40,612 nucleotides of DNA from Claveliimonas acetigenes (GTDB lineage: Bacteria > Bacillota > Clostridia > Lachnospirales > Lachnospiraceae): the NCBI RefSeq assembly GCF_025567385.1, contig NZ_JAOQJU010000033.1, positions 1 through 40,612 on the forward strand, in the 5' to 3' direction. Shown here one piece after another: positions 8,401-16,969 of the stretch. The notes under the pieces were generated by a model. It was not told the DNA's origin, ran no database searches, and saw only the letters and a program-made list of their open reading frames with translations. Position 1 is the first letter of the stretch. The number at the start of each line of letters is the position of its first letter. The translations under genes and the position numbers were made by a program.

Positions 8401-8435
8401 GAACAAAGCGGACAAATCCGCCTCGAACTGCCTAT
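8401..8435 (-). repeat. Dispersed GCGGACAARTCCG repeat, copy 1
   Basis: Plus-strand text GAACAAAGCGGACAAATCCG followed by CCTCGAACTGCCTAT. Related copies occur at 21197-21230, 31828-31861 and 37895-37914. This copy begins next to the ybaB stop codon and fills the ybaB-recR gap. The core can fold into a small hairpin (AAGCGGAC with GTCCGCTT in the best copy). Confidence 0.7.
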
Positions 8436-8436
8436 G

Positions 8437-8790
8437 TCAGAACAATCCCGGCATCGTGCCGCCCATCCCGCCGGTAAACTTAGACATCGCAGACGCCGAC
8501 TCCGCATCCGCTTTCTCCATAGCCTCATTCACCGCGGCAACAATCAGATCCTCCAGCATCTCGATATCATCCGGATCCACAACCTCTTCATTTAAATGTA
8601 CCTTTAATAATTTCTTCGCTCCGGAAACCGTAACCTCCACAGCCCCGCCTCCTGCGGCTGCTGTAAACTCTTTCGTTTCCATTTCCTTCGCCTGTTCTTC
8701 CATCTGGCGCTGCATCTTCTGCGCCTGTTTCATAAGATTTGCCATATTTCCCGGCATTCCGCCTCCCGGGAATCCTCCACGTTTCGCCAT
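8437..8790 (-). CDS. YbaB/EbfC family nucleoid-associated protein
   Basis: 117 residues with a Gly-rich N-terminus, a long helix (about 15-40, MANLMKQAQKMQRQMEEQAK), then beta strands (GGGAVEVTVSGAKKLLKVHL) and a C-terminal helix (EMLEDLIVAAVNEAMEKAD). These small dimeric proteins bind DNA with little sequence preference. It sits between dnaX and recR as in most bacteria, with a 15-bp gap after dnaX, so the three are co-transcribed. The C-terminus is Gly/Met-rich and its stop codon lies in a dispersed repeat. Confidence 0.95.
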   Translation of the reverse strand: MAKRGGFPGGGMPGNMANLMKQAQKMQRQMEEQAKEMETKEFTAAAGGGAVEVTVSGAKKLLKVHLNEEVVDPDDIEMLEDLIVAAVNEAMEKADAESASAMSKFTGGMGGTMPGLF

Positions 8791-8805
8791 GGGTATCTCC
8801 TCCTT

Positions 8806-10383
8806 CTATTCGTCTTCTACTATAATATCCATATTGACTACTTTTTCTATATCCACAAAACTATCTTCAAATCGGTGGCCGTCTTCTACCGCACGCACTT
8901 CAATCTCCATCGTCTTCCCGATCTTCTTCTCTATCAGTTGTACAATTTCTTCCTTGTGCTGCGGGCTTCCTACTACACTTGCCCCCATTTCGTCCGGCAT
9001 AACAAGGATGAGCCGATCATTTTCACCCACACTCAGTCTTGCATTCTTCAGATACATCCGAAGCATCGCAGATGCATCTTCCGTAATCACACGAAAATTC
9101 TGTGCGACCGCTTTCACATCTTCCGTCAGAGCTTTGGGAAGCTCCGGCTTCCTTTTTTCCGCCGGTTCCTCCTGTTCCTTTGCAGCATACACCATCCTTC
9201 CGCCATCTCCAGCCGAAATCTGTGCAAGCTTCTCTGCAAGCTCCGCCTCCATCGCCCGTATCCGCTGCAGCAGAGAATCCGGATTCGTCTCCATCTGCGG
9301 TTTTGCAATTTTAATCAGCGTCACTTCAAAAAGGACTCTCTTTTGTGTTGCATATTTCATCTGATTCGTCAGGTCTGAAAAAATCCGTATATACCGGAAT
9401 AATTCATCCGCCTCTATCCTCTGCGCCTCTTCCTTCATACGGGCAAGATTCTCTGTCGACACATCCAGCACATCTTCCATATTGTCGGAGCTTTTAATCA
9501 ACAACAGATTTCTCAGATACCAGGTAAAATCCGAAGCCAGCTGTGACAGTTCCCTTCCCTGCATCACAAGCTCGTCCACCGTCTCTATCACCTTCTTAAC
9601 GTCCCCGTCAAGAAGCCTGTCAAGAAGCTTCCCCAGCACATCGGTGTCTACTGCCCCAAGCACTTCCAGCACATGGTCATAGGTCAGCCTCTCTCCGATA
9701 TAAAAAGCAACGCACTGATCCAGAAGACTTAATGCATCACGCATGGAACCATCCGCCATCCTTGCAATATAGCGGACTGCTTTTTCCTCCACATCCAGCC
9801 CTTCCTTTTCGATCAGTTCCTGCAGCCTGGCAGAAATCGTCTCAATAGAAATCCGCTTGAAGTCATATCTCTGGCATCTGCTGAGAATCGTCACCGGGAT
9901 TTTGTGGGCTTCTGTCGTCGCCAGAATAAAGATTACATATTCCGGCGGTTCCTCCAGTGTTTTCAGAAGCGCGTTGAACGCTCCGATGGAAAGCATGTGT
10001 ACCTCGTCAATGATATAAACTTTATACTTTCCTTCCGTCGGACGGTATGCAACCTCCTCTCTGATTTCACGGATATTATCCACACCATTATTGGAAGCCG
10101 CATCTATCTCAATAACATTCATGGAAGCGCCCGAAGAAATGGTCCGGCACATTTTACATTCCCCGCACGGGCCGCCATCCTCCGGATGTTCACAATTCAC
10201 CGCCCTGGCAAATATCTTCGCCACCGTAGTTTTGCCTGTCCCTCTGGTTCCACAGAAAAGATAAGCATGGCCGATACGTCCTGCCTTTATTTGATTTTTC
10301 AGTGTTGTTACGATTGCGTCCTGCCCTTTTACATCTTCAAACTTACTCGGACGGAACTTCCGATACAACGCTGTATATCCCAT
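8806..10383 (-). CDS. dnaX: DNA polymerase III subunits gamma and tau
   Basis: 525 residues. The clamp-loader ATPase starts MGYTALYRKFRPSKFEDVKG, with Walker A in CGTRGTGKTTVAKIFA, a four-cysteine zinc module (CEHPEDGGPCGECKMC), Walker B DEVHML and the sensor region ILATTEAHKIPVTILSRCQR. The collar domain follows, then a variable C-terminal region (about 370-525). It loads the beta clamp at the replication fork. I see no obvious A-rich programmed frameshift signal, so a separate gamma form is not predicted. First gene of dnaX-ybaB-recR, 50 bp downstream of pfkA. Confidence 0.97.
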   Translation of the reverse strand: MGYTALYRKFRPSKFEDVKGQDAIVTTLKNQIKAGRIGHAYLFCGTRGTGKTTVAKIFARAVNCEHPEDGGPCGECKMCRTISSGASMNVIEIDAASNNGVDNIREIREEVAYRPTEGKYKVYIIDEVHMLSIGAFNALLKTLEEPPEYVIFILATTEAHKIPVTILSRCQRYDFKRISIETISARLQELIEKEGLDVEEKAVRYIARMADGSMRDALSLLDQCVAFYIGERLTYDHVLEVLGAVDTDVLGKLLDRLLDGDVKKVIETVDELVMQGRELSQLASDFTWYLRNLLLIKSSDNMEDVLDVSTENLARMKEEAQRIEADELFRYIRIFSDLTNQMKYATQKRVLFEVTLIKIAKPQMETNPDSLLQRIRAMEAELAEKLAQISAGDGGRMVYAAKEQEEPAEKRKPELPKALTEDVKAVAQNFRVITEDASAMLRMYLKNARLSVGENDRLILVMPDEMGASVVGSPQHKEEIVQLIEKKIGKTMEIEVRAVEDGHRFEDSFVDIEKVVNMDIIVEDE

Positions 10384-10433
10384 ATGTTACACTCCCCATT
10401 ACAATATTTTTAAATACATCCGGTACCCATTGA

Positions 10434-11510
10434 CTATTTATCGCCAAAGCTGATTCCCGTCATCTTCGCTTCCTGAATAATGTCAGAATCCGGCTCTACA
10501 TATTTCAGCTTACCTGCAACTTCCCCAAGCGGTACCTTGACAATATTTCCGTTCTTAATCCCTACCATGTAACCGAATTCCTTCTTCAGGATAAGGTTCG
10601 CTGCCGCAGCTCCCAACCTTGTAGAAAGCACACGGTCATACGGACACGGTGAACCGCCCCTCTGGGTGTGTCCCGGAACAGTAATACGAACTTCCTGGTT
10701 GGTTCTTTTCTGGATTTTCTCCGCAATCTCATAAGCAACAGACGGATAGGTCTTCTTTGCCATCTTCGCCTTCAGTTCTTTTTTAGAAAGCTTCGCATCT
10801 GATTTGGAAATTGCTCCTTCCGCCACAGCGATAATCGTAAAATTCTTTCCCGCCTTCGCACGCTTGTTAATTGCATCAACCACCACATCAATGTCATATG
10901 GAATCTCCGGAAGCAAAATGATATCCGCGCCGCCCGCAATACCGGCATGAAGCGTTACCCATCCTACCTTGTGCCCCATAACCTCAACAATAAATACACG
11001 GCTGTGAGATGTAGCTGTCGTATGGATTCTGTCAATCGTATCCGTCGCAATATCCACCGCACTCTGGAAACCAAACGTCATATCCGTCCCCCAAAGGTCA
11101 TTATCAATCGTCTTCGGCAGGGTAATCACATTCAACCCTTCTTCCCGAAGCAGATTCGCCGTCTTATGCGTTCCGTTTCCTCCAAGAACTACCAGACAGT
11201 CCAGATTCAGCTTGTGATAAGTGTGTTTCATTGCCTCCACTTTATCAATCCCGTCCTTATCCGGCACGCGCATTAACTTAAATGGCTGCCTGGATGTCCC
11301 GAGAATCGTGCCTCCAACCGTAAGAATACCGGAAAAATCTCTGGACGTCAGCATTTTAAAATTAGAATAAATCAAGCCCTTATAGCCTTCCTGAAAGCCA
11401 TATATCTCAACATCATCCCTTTTTGAGAAAACACCTTTTACAACACCGCGCATAGCCGCATTGAGCGCCTGGCAGTCGCCTCCGCTTGTAAGCATTCCAA
11501 TTCGTAACAT
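10434..11510 (-). CDS. 6-phosphofructokinase
   Basis: 358 residues from the ATG at 11510, 8 nt after AAAGGAG; an upstream in-frame start would cross that site. The N-terminus RIGMLTSGGDCQALNAAMRG and catalytic LPKTIDNDLWGTD identify the phosphofructokinase fold, which makes fructose 1,6-bisphosphate in glycolysis. Against E. coli PfkA, Gly104 is kept (GGNGT), Asp103 is Asn, and position 124 is Lys. Gly104 with Lys124 is known from a subgroup of ATP-type enzymes, while Lys124 with Asp104 marks pyrophosphate enzymes, so ATP use is likely but not certain. It has its own promoter (11547-11575). Confidence 0.93.
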   Translation of the reverse strand: MLRIGMLTSGGDCQALNAAMRGVVKGVFSKRDDVEIYGFQEGYKGLIYSNFKMLTSRDFSGILTVGGTILGTSRQPFKLMRVPDKDGIDKVEAMKHTYHKLNLDCLVVLGGNGTHKTANLLREEGLNVITLPKTIDNDLWGTDMTFGFQSAVDIATDTIDRIHTTATSHSRVFIVEVMGHKVGWVTLHAGIAGGADIILLPEIPYDIDVVVDAINKRAKAGKNFTIIAVAEGAISKSDAKLSKKELKAKMAKKTYPSVAYEIAEKIQKRTNQEVRITVPGHTQRGGSPCPYDRVLSTRLGAAAANLILKKEFGYMVGIKNGNIVKVPLGEVAGKLKYVEPDSDIIQEAKMTGISFGDK

Positions 11511-11546
11511 AATTCCACTCCTTTCGCTTTTCAATGATTACTTGTA

Positions 11547-11575
11547 ATTATACTCCTTTTTCTTCACGGGCACAA
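11547..11575 (-). promoter_or_regulatory. Promoter of the phosphofructokinase gene
   Basis: TTGTGC (11575-11570), a 17-bp spacer and a perfect TATAAT (11552-11547) on the minus strand, 37 bp before the start codon. It is back to back with the methionine aminopeptidase gene, which has a TATAAT at 11607-11612 on the other strand but no clear -35. Confidence 0.7.
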
Positions 11576-11665
11576 GAATACACTATTTATTTTCCCTCAA
11601 AAGGTATATAATGTATGGGATAAAAAATTTTATAGCAGTAAAAAGCAGAAAGGCGGAAAATAGAT

Positions 11666-12475
11666 ATGGATAAATTAGATATAAAACTGTGGACGCTTGC
11701 CGCAAAAGGACAGATTGTCCCCGACAGGAGCCTTTTAAAAACACCGCAGCAGATAGAAGCGATTAAAAAAAGTGCCGCTCTCAACACCGCTGTTCTAGAC
11801 CATGTGGCAGCCCACATCCGCGCCGGTATGAGTACCGCCGAGATTGACAAATTAGTCTACGACTTTACCACCGCTCACGGCGGAATCCCGGCGCCTTTAA
11901 ATTACGAAGGCTTTCCCAAAAGCGTATGCACCTCCATTAACAATGTCATCTGCCACGGAATTCCCGATGAAAATGAATTTCTGGAAGAAGGGGATATTAT
12001 TAATGTAGATGTCTCTACTATATTAGACGGCTATTTCTCCGACGCTTCCCGCATGTTCACCATCGGGAACATCTCTCCTGAAGCAGACAAGCTTGTCCGT
12101 GTCACGAAAGAATGTGTCGAACTGGGACTTAAGGAAGCAAAACCATGGGGACATCTGGGGGACATCGCCTATGCAATCAATACCCACGCCCGCGCAAATG
12201 GATATTCCGTGGTAGAAGATATCGGCGGCCACGGCATCGGGCTGGCTTTCCACGAAGATCCCTTCGTCAGCTACGTAACTCCCAAGGGAAGTGAAATGGT
12301 TCTGGTCCCGGGCATGATGTTCACTATTGAGCCGATGATTAACGAAGGCAGCCCCGATTTCTTTATTGACGAAGATAATGGCTGGACGGTATATACAATT
12401 GATGACGGCCTCTCCGCTCAAGTGGAATACATGGTGCTGATAACAGAAGACGGGGCGGAAGTGCTGACAAAATAA
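11666..12475 (+). CDS. map: Methionine aminopeptidase, type I
   Basis: 269 residues. It removes the initiator methionine from new proteins. The metal ligands are visible: Asp in INVDVSTILDGYFSDASRMF (two), His in GHGIGLAFHEDP, Glu in MMFTIEPMINEG and Glu in SAQVEYMVLITEDG. In the last motif the residue after Glu is Tyr, where many family members have His; the ligand itself is kept. It has about 25 residues before the catalytic core and no SEC-C zinc motif. The site AAAGGCGG precedes the ATG. It stands alone here, away from the ribosomal-protein operon where map often lies, so it may be a second copy. Confidence 0.95.
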   Translation: MDKLDIKLWTLAAKGQIVPDRSLLKTPQQIEAIKKSAALNTAVLDHVAAHIRAGMSTAEIDKLVYDFTTAHGGIPAPLNYEGFPKSVCTSINNVICHGIPDENEFLEEGDIINVDVSTILDGYFSDASRMFTIGNISPEADKLVRVTKECVELGLKEAKPWGHLGDIAYAINTHARANGYSVVEDIGGHGIGLAFHEDPFVSYVTPKGSEMVLVPGMMFTIEPMINEGSPDFFIDEDNGWTVYTIDDGLSAQVEYMVLITEDGAEVLTK

Positions 12476-12482
12476 TGGGATA

Positions 12483-12511
12483 GAAGCCGGCGGTCAATGA
12501 CCGCCGGCTTC
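12483..12511. terminator. Hairpin between converging map and GH13 genes
   Basis: A perfect 14-bp GC-rich inverted repeat (arms 12483-12496 and 12498-12511) in the 41 bp between two converging genes. There is no clear run of T after either arm, so it may end both transcripts less efficiently than a standard intrinsic terminator. Confidence 0.6.
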
Positions 12512-12516
12512 ACGCA

Positions 12517-14559
12517 TTAAAACTCCAGTGTCTTTAACACCAGCGCCGAATGGCTTCCCATATTCACTACAATCTCGCCATCCTTAATATGGTATTCTTC
12601 ATGCTCTACCGTATATCCATTCTCATAGCTGTATATCAACCTTCTCATGCCGCCTTGCATCGGAACCTCCGCAAGCCACACGGGAATATGGATTTCTTTT
12701 AACTCATCACTGTTATTAATGATGATAACAAACTGATCATTATCCAGGAATCTTCCATAAGCAATTACCTGATTCTCCCAGTACAGTTCTTTTATAGAAC
12801 CGGTCCGGAACGCCTCATTATCTGAATGGATCCGAATCATCTCCCGGTGGAACTCTAACAGTTCTTTATCTTCCTTCCCCCACGGGTACGTCCTTCGGTT
12901 ATCCGGATCTGTAAATCCACACACACCAGCTTCATCCCCATAATAAATCGTCGGTGCTCCAACCCAGGTCATCTGCATCACCACCGCTTCCCGCATGATT
13001 GCCGGATTCACATTCCGGTTCGCCGCTTCCGGCCCTAGGTTCGCCACTCTGCCTACAACATGGTTTGTTCTTGTCAGAAACCTGGAATGGTCATGATTCG
13101 ACAGCTCATTCATGGCAACCTGCCGGGAAGGGGTCAGCATCCTGGATACATGATGGGACATTGCCAGCATAAAATTCTCCACATTGCCGCACATTTCCGG
13201 CCGCCACTCATCGCTGTGCTTCTCCATTCCGGTCAAAAACCAGGTGACCGGCTCCATGAAAGCATCATAGTTCATAACCGAATCCCACTCGTCGCCCCGC
13301 AGCCACGCCTGTGGATCTCCGTAGTGTTCTGCCAGAATTAATGCGTCCGGGTTCGCTTCTTTGACTGCGCGCCGGAACTTCTTCCAGAACTTATGGTTAT
13401 AATCCGGCGTATGTCCCAGATCTGCCGCCACATCCAAGCGCCAGCCATCTACATTATAAGGAGGGGATACCCATTTCCTGCCAATGTTGATAATATATTC
13501 TTCCAGTTTCTTTGAGCCTTCATAATTCAGCTTAGGCAGCGTATCATGTCCCCACCAACCATCATAATTGGGATTGTACGGCCAATCCCAGTCCTGATTC
13601 TTGAAAAACTGAAAGAAATCCCTGTAAGGACTGTCTGCCGAAATATAAGCGCCGCTCTCATACCCTTCCTGACGCTCATAAATCCGCTCCCGGTCCATCC
13701 ATTTGTTAAAAGAGCCGCAATGATTAAATACCCCGTCCAGGATAACGCGCATCCCACGGCTGTGAATCTCTTCTACCAGCTTGATAAATAACTGGTTGCT
13801 TGCTTCCAGATTCTTCTTATCCGTAACCCGCTTTTGGAATTTTGTCGCCGAGATATTGTCCCTGCTGCCCTGCGGCAGGATTTCGCCGCCATCCTCCACG
13901 ATTTTCCCGAAATGCGGATCAATATAATCATAATCCTGTATATCATACTTATGGTTAGAGGGCGACACAAAAAGAGGATTTAAATAAATTACCTCTATTC
14001 CCAGATCCTGGAGATAATCCAGTTTATCCATGATCCCCTGCAGATCTCCACCATAAAACTCACGCACCCCCATTGACGCAGGATATTTCTCCCAATCTTT
14101 TACCTGTGTACAGGGTTCTCCGATGTAAATGTATTCACGATCCACCACGTCATTTTCGGGATCTCCATTATAGAAACGGTCCGTAAAAATCTGGTACATC
14201 ACCGCCCCTTTTGCCCAGTCCGGTGTGTAGAATCCCGGCATGATTTCAAATGCATAGGCTTCATTTTCTTCCTCAGACACACCACACTGGTTATAATGCA
14301 GCACCTCATCCTTTCCGAATATCTGAAAACTATACCGGAACATTTCTTTTTCCAATCTCCAGGTAATCGCATAATAATCAAATTTTCCGGAAGTGTTCTT
14401 CCTCTCCATCTCATAGCCGCAGCCATTCACAAGCAGCAGCACATTTTCCGCGTCGCCTGCCGCTGTGCGGAACTGCAATACTATCTTCTGCCCCGGCGCC
14501 GGTTCCGGCGGGAACACATAACTTCCCGTCCCGTCACAAAACAATGCTTCTCTATTCAT
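12517..14559 (-). CDS. Glycoside hydrolase family 13 alpha-glucosidase/amylase
   Basis: 680 residues. An N-terminal beta domain (about 1-110) precedes the catalytic barrel, which begins near AVMYQIFTDRFYNGDPEND. The catalytic residues are visible: nucleophile Asp376 in DGWRLDVA, acid/base Glu411 in LAEHYG and the stabilising Asp in NELSNHDHSRF. A short beta domain closes the protein. The layout is that of the cyclomaltodextrinase/neopullulanase branch, acting on alpha-1,4 and perhaps alpha-1,6 glucans. There is no signal peptide, so it probably works in the cytoplasm on imported maltodextrins. It starts 17 bp after ftsH on the same strand. Confidence 0.9.
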   Translation of the reverse strand: MNREALFCDGTGSYVFPPEPAPGQKIVLQFRTAAGDAENVLLLVNGCGYEMERKNTSGKFDYYAITWRLEKEMFRYSFQIFGKDEVLHYNQCGVSEEENEAYAFEIMPGFYTPDWAKGAVMYQIFTDRFYNGDPENDVVDREYIYIGEPCTQVKDWEKYPASMGVREFYGGDLQGIMDKLDYLQDLGIEVIYLNPLFVSPSNHKYDIQDYDYIDPHFGKIVEDGGEILPQGSRDNISATKFQKRVTDKKNLEASNQLFIKLVEEIHSRGMRVILDGVFNHCGSFNKWMDRERIYERQEGYESGAYISADSPYRDFFQFFKNQDWDWPYNPNYDGWWGHDTLPKLNYEGSKKLEEYIINIGRKWVSPPYNVDGWRLDVAADLGHTPDYNHKFWKKFRRAVKEANPDALILAEHYGDPQAWLRGDEWDSVMNYDAFMEPVTWFLTGMEKHSDEWRPEMCGNVENFMLAMSHHVSRMLTPSRQVAMNELSNHDHSRFLTRTNHVVGRVANLGPEAANRNVNPAIMREAVVMQMTWVGAPTIYYGDEAGVCGFTDPDNRRTYPWGKEDKELLEFHREMIRIHSDNEAFRTGSIKELYWENQVIAYGRFLDNDQFVIIINNSDELKEIHIPVWLAEVPMQGGMRRLIYSYENGYTVEHEEYHIKDGEIVVNMGSHSALVLKTLEF

Positions 14560-14576
14560 CTATCCACCACTCAATC

Positions 14577-16427
14577 TTATACCTCTGACACTTCAAGTTC
14601 CGCAAACAAAGCCTCGAATTCCTCTCTGGTAATCTTTTCTTTCTCCAGAAGAAGGGCAGCGCACGCCTCTAATACCTGATTGTATTTTCTGATAATATGT
14701 CTTGCCCTTTCATAGCATTCATCAATAATCCGCTTCACTTCCTGGTCAATTGTGCCTGCCACCTGTTCTCCATATCCTCTGGAAGTATGAGCAAGATCCC
14801 GGCCGATAAATACTTCATCACTGTCGTTATCATAATTAATCAGCCCCAGAGTTTCTGACATACCATATTTCATAACCATAGATTTTGCATAGCTGGTTGC
14901 CTGCTTAATATCCTGGGAAGCTCCTGTCGTAATATCATCAAATACTTCTTCCTCTGCAACACGTCCGCCCAGAGCAACCGTAATATCCTGAAGCATCTTC
15001 CCTTTCGTATTGAACATCTCATCCTTCTCCGGCAGCGGCATTGTATAGCCCGCCGCCCCGGTACCGGTAGGTATAATCGACACACTGTACACCGGCCCCA
15101 CATCCGGGAGAACATGGAACAAGATCGCATGCCCCGCCTCATGATATGCCGTAATCTTCTTTTCCTTCTCGGAAATAATCCGGCTCTTCTTCTCTGCGCC
15201 AATCCCCACCTTCACAAATGCATGGCGGATATCCTTCTGTGTAACATATACCCTGTTTTCCTTTGCAGCCAGAATTGCAGATTCATTCAGAAGATTTTCC
15301 AAATCTGCTCCGGTAAATCCGGCCGTCGTCTGCGCAATCTGCTTAAGATCTACATCATCACCCAGAGGTTTCCCCTTGGCATGGACTTTCAGGATTTCTT
15401 CTCTTCCCTTTACATCCGGCCGGCCCACCGTAACCTTCCTGTCAAAACGTCCCGGACGAAGAATGGCCGGATCAAGAATATCCACACGGTTCGTCGCAGA
15501 CATCACGATGATGCCTTCATTCACACCAAAACCATCCATCTCAACAAGAAGCTGGTTCAGCGTCTGCTCTCTCTCATCATGGCCGCCACCCATTCCGGTG
15601 CCTCTGCGTCTTGCCACTGCGTCAATTTCATCAATAAAAATAATACACGGAGCATTCTTTTTCGCTTCCTCGAACAAATCTCTCACCCTGGAAGCACCTA
15701 CACCAACAAACATCTCCACAAAATCAGAACCGGAAATGGTAAAGAACGGCACGCCCGCCTCTCCGGCTACTGCCTTGGCAAGCAATGTTTTACCGGTTCC
15801 CGGAGGGCCTACCAGAAGGACTCCCTTCGGGATTCTTGCCCCTACCTGAATATATTTCTTCGGAGACTTCAGGAAATCTACGATCTCTTCCAGCTCTTCC
15901 TTTTCCTCATGCAGCCCGGCCACCTGGTCAAAAGTCACTTTCTTATCATTCTCCGTGGAGAGCCTTGCACGGCTTTTCCCGAAGTTCATCGCCTTAGTGT
16001 TGGCGCCGCCGCCCTGCCGGTTCATCATAAAGAAAATCAGGAAAATCCCTGCAAGCATAAGAAGCGAAGGGACAATCGCCGTAGCAAACCAATTATCCTG
16101 CGGCACATCCGACACTTCATACTCTACGCCCTGCTCCTTCAGATACTGCTGAATTTCATTCACATCCGATACATAAAGACTGCGGACGCTTCCGTCTTCT
16201 ACGTCCTGCTTTACTTCAACATCCACTCGTCCCGTCGGCACACTCTTGTTTTGTACCACCAGAACATTCGCCGCCTCGCCATCCTCAATCAGAGAACAGA
16301 ACTCTTTGTAGCTGATTTCCTTTTCTCTCTGATCGATCTGATTCGTAAACCACAGGATAGCAAACAGGGCAATGACAAATAACATCAATGTAAGGCCATT
16401 CAGCCCTCTGTTTCTTCTATCGTTCAA
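14577..16427 (-). CDS. ftsH: ATP-dependent zinc metalloprotease FtsH
   Basis: 616 residues. Two membrane helices (about 11-27 and 116-137) flank an extracytoplasmic domain. The AAA+ module has Walker A GPPGTGKTLLAKAVAGEAG, Walker B IIFIDEIDAVARRR and the second region of homology ATNRVDILDPAILRPGRFDR. The zinc protease motif HEAGHA lies near residue 430, with the third ligand in the downstream peptidase domain. It degrades misfolded membrane proteins and short-lived regulators. It follows hpt by 14 bp, in the order tilS-hpt-ftsH that is conserved across Firmicutes. Confidence 0.97.
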   Translation of the reverse strand: MNDRRNRGLNGLTLMLFVIALFAILWFTNQIDQREKEISYKEFCSLIEDGEAANVLVVQNKSVPTGRVDVEVKQDVEDGSVRSLYVSDVNEIQQYLKEQGVEYEVSDVPQDNWFATAIVPSLLMLAGIFLIFFMMNRQGGGANTKAMNFGKSRARLSTENDKKVTFDQVAGLHEEKEELEEIVDFLKSPKKYIQVGARIPKGVLLVGPPGTGKTLLAKAVAGEAGVPFFTISGSDFVEMFVGVGASRVRDLFEEAKKNAPCIIFIDEIDAVARRRGTGMGGGHDEREQTLNQLLVEMDGFGVNEGIIVMSATNRVDILDPAILRPGRFDRKVTVGRPDVKGREEILKVHAKGKPLGDDVDLKQIAQTTAGFTGADLENLLNESAILAAKENRVYVTQKDIRHAFVKVGIGAEKKSRIISEKEKKITAYHEAGHAILFHVLPDVGPVYSVSIIPTGTGAAGYTMPLPEKDEMFNTKGKMLQDITVALGGRVAEEEVFDDITTGASQDIKQATSYAKSMVMKYGMSETLGLINYDNDSDEVFIGRDLAHTSRGYGEQVAGTIDQEVKRIIDECYERARHIIRKYNQVLEACAALLLEKEKITREEFEALFAELEVSEV

Positions 16428-16441
16428 TCCTATACCCCTTT

Positions 16442-16969
16442 CTATTCCACGCCTTCTACAACACCAATGTATGGCAGATTTCTATATTTCTGTGCATAAT
16501 CAAGTCCATATCCTACAACAAATTTATCCGGTATATTAAAACCGGTATACTCCACTTTCACATCCCGCTCTCTTCTCTCTGGCTTGTCAAGAAGCGTACA
16601 GATCTTCATGCTTGCCGGTTTCCTCTTCTCAAGAAGCTGCATAAGATAATAAAGTGTCCTTCCCGAATCGATAATATCCTCTACAATCAGGACATCCTTC
16701 CCCTCCAGCGGCTCATCCAAATCCTTCGCGATTTTCACAATCCCGCTGGATGAAGTGTTATTCCCATAGCTGCTCACACTCATAAAATCCATGGATACGG
16801 GAACCGTAATTCTCTTTGCAAGCTCACACATAAAGGGAGCGCCTCCCTTCAGAACACAGATTAAATGCACGCTTTTTCCGGCATAATCCTCGCTGATCTT
16901 CGCTCCCAGCTCCATAATCCTTTTAACGATTTTCTCCTCCGACACCAACACTCTGATCGATTCTGCCAT
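16442..16969 (-). CDS. hpt: Hypoxanthine phosphoribosyltransferase
   Basis: 175 residues from the ATG at 16969, chosen because GGAGG lies 7 nt upstream and the protein then starts MAESIRVLVSEEKI like its relatives; the open frame continues 52 codons upstream inside tilS. The PRPP-binding motif VLIVEDIIDSGRTLYYL is complete, with LICVLKGGAPFMCELAKRI and the C-terminal KFVVGYGLDYAQKYRNLPYI. It salvages hypoxanthine and guanine to IMP and GMP. Its start lies inside the 3' end of tilS (47-bp overlap), so the two are translationally linked. Confidence 0.96.
   Translation of the reverse strand: MAESIRVLVSEEKIVKRIMELGAKISEDYAGKSVHLICVLKGGAPFMCELAKRITVPVSMDFMSVSSYGNNTSSSGIVKIAKDLDEPLEGKDVLIVEDIIDSGRTLYYLMQLLEKRKPASMKICTLLDKPERRERDVKVEYTGFNIPDKFVVGYGLDYAQKYRNLPYIGVVEGVE

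Noticed and set aside
8456..9364. Open frame of 302 codons antisense to ybaB and dnaX
   Set aside because: It is Ser/Ala/Ile-rich mirror coding over two well-supported genes, with no plausible start or family.
15114..16382. Open frame of 422 codons antisense to ftsH
   Set aside because: The opposite strand encodes a complete FtsH with all motifs. The antisense frame has no ribosome site, no recognisable domain, and the composition of a mirror frame.
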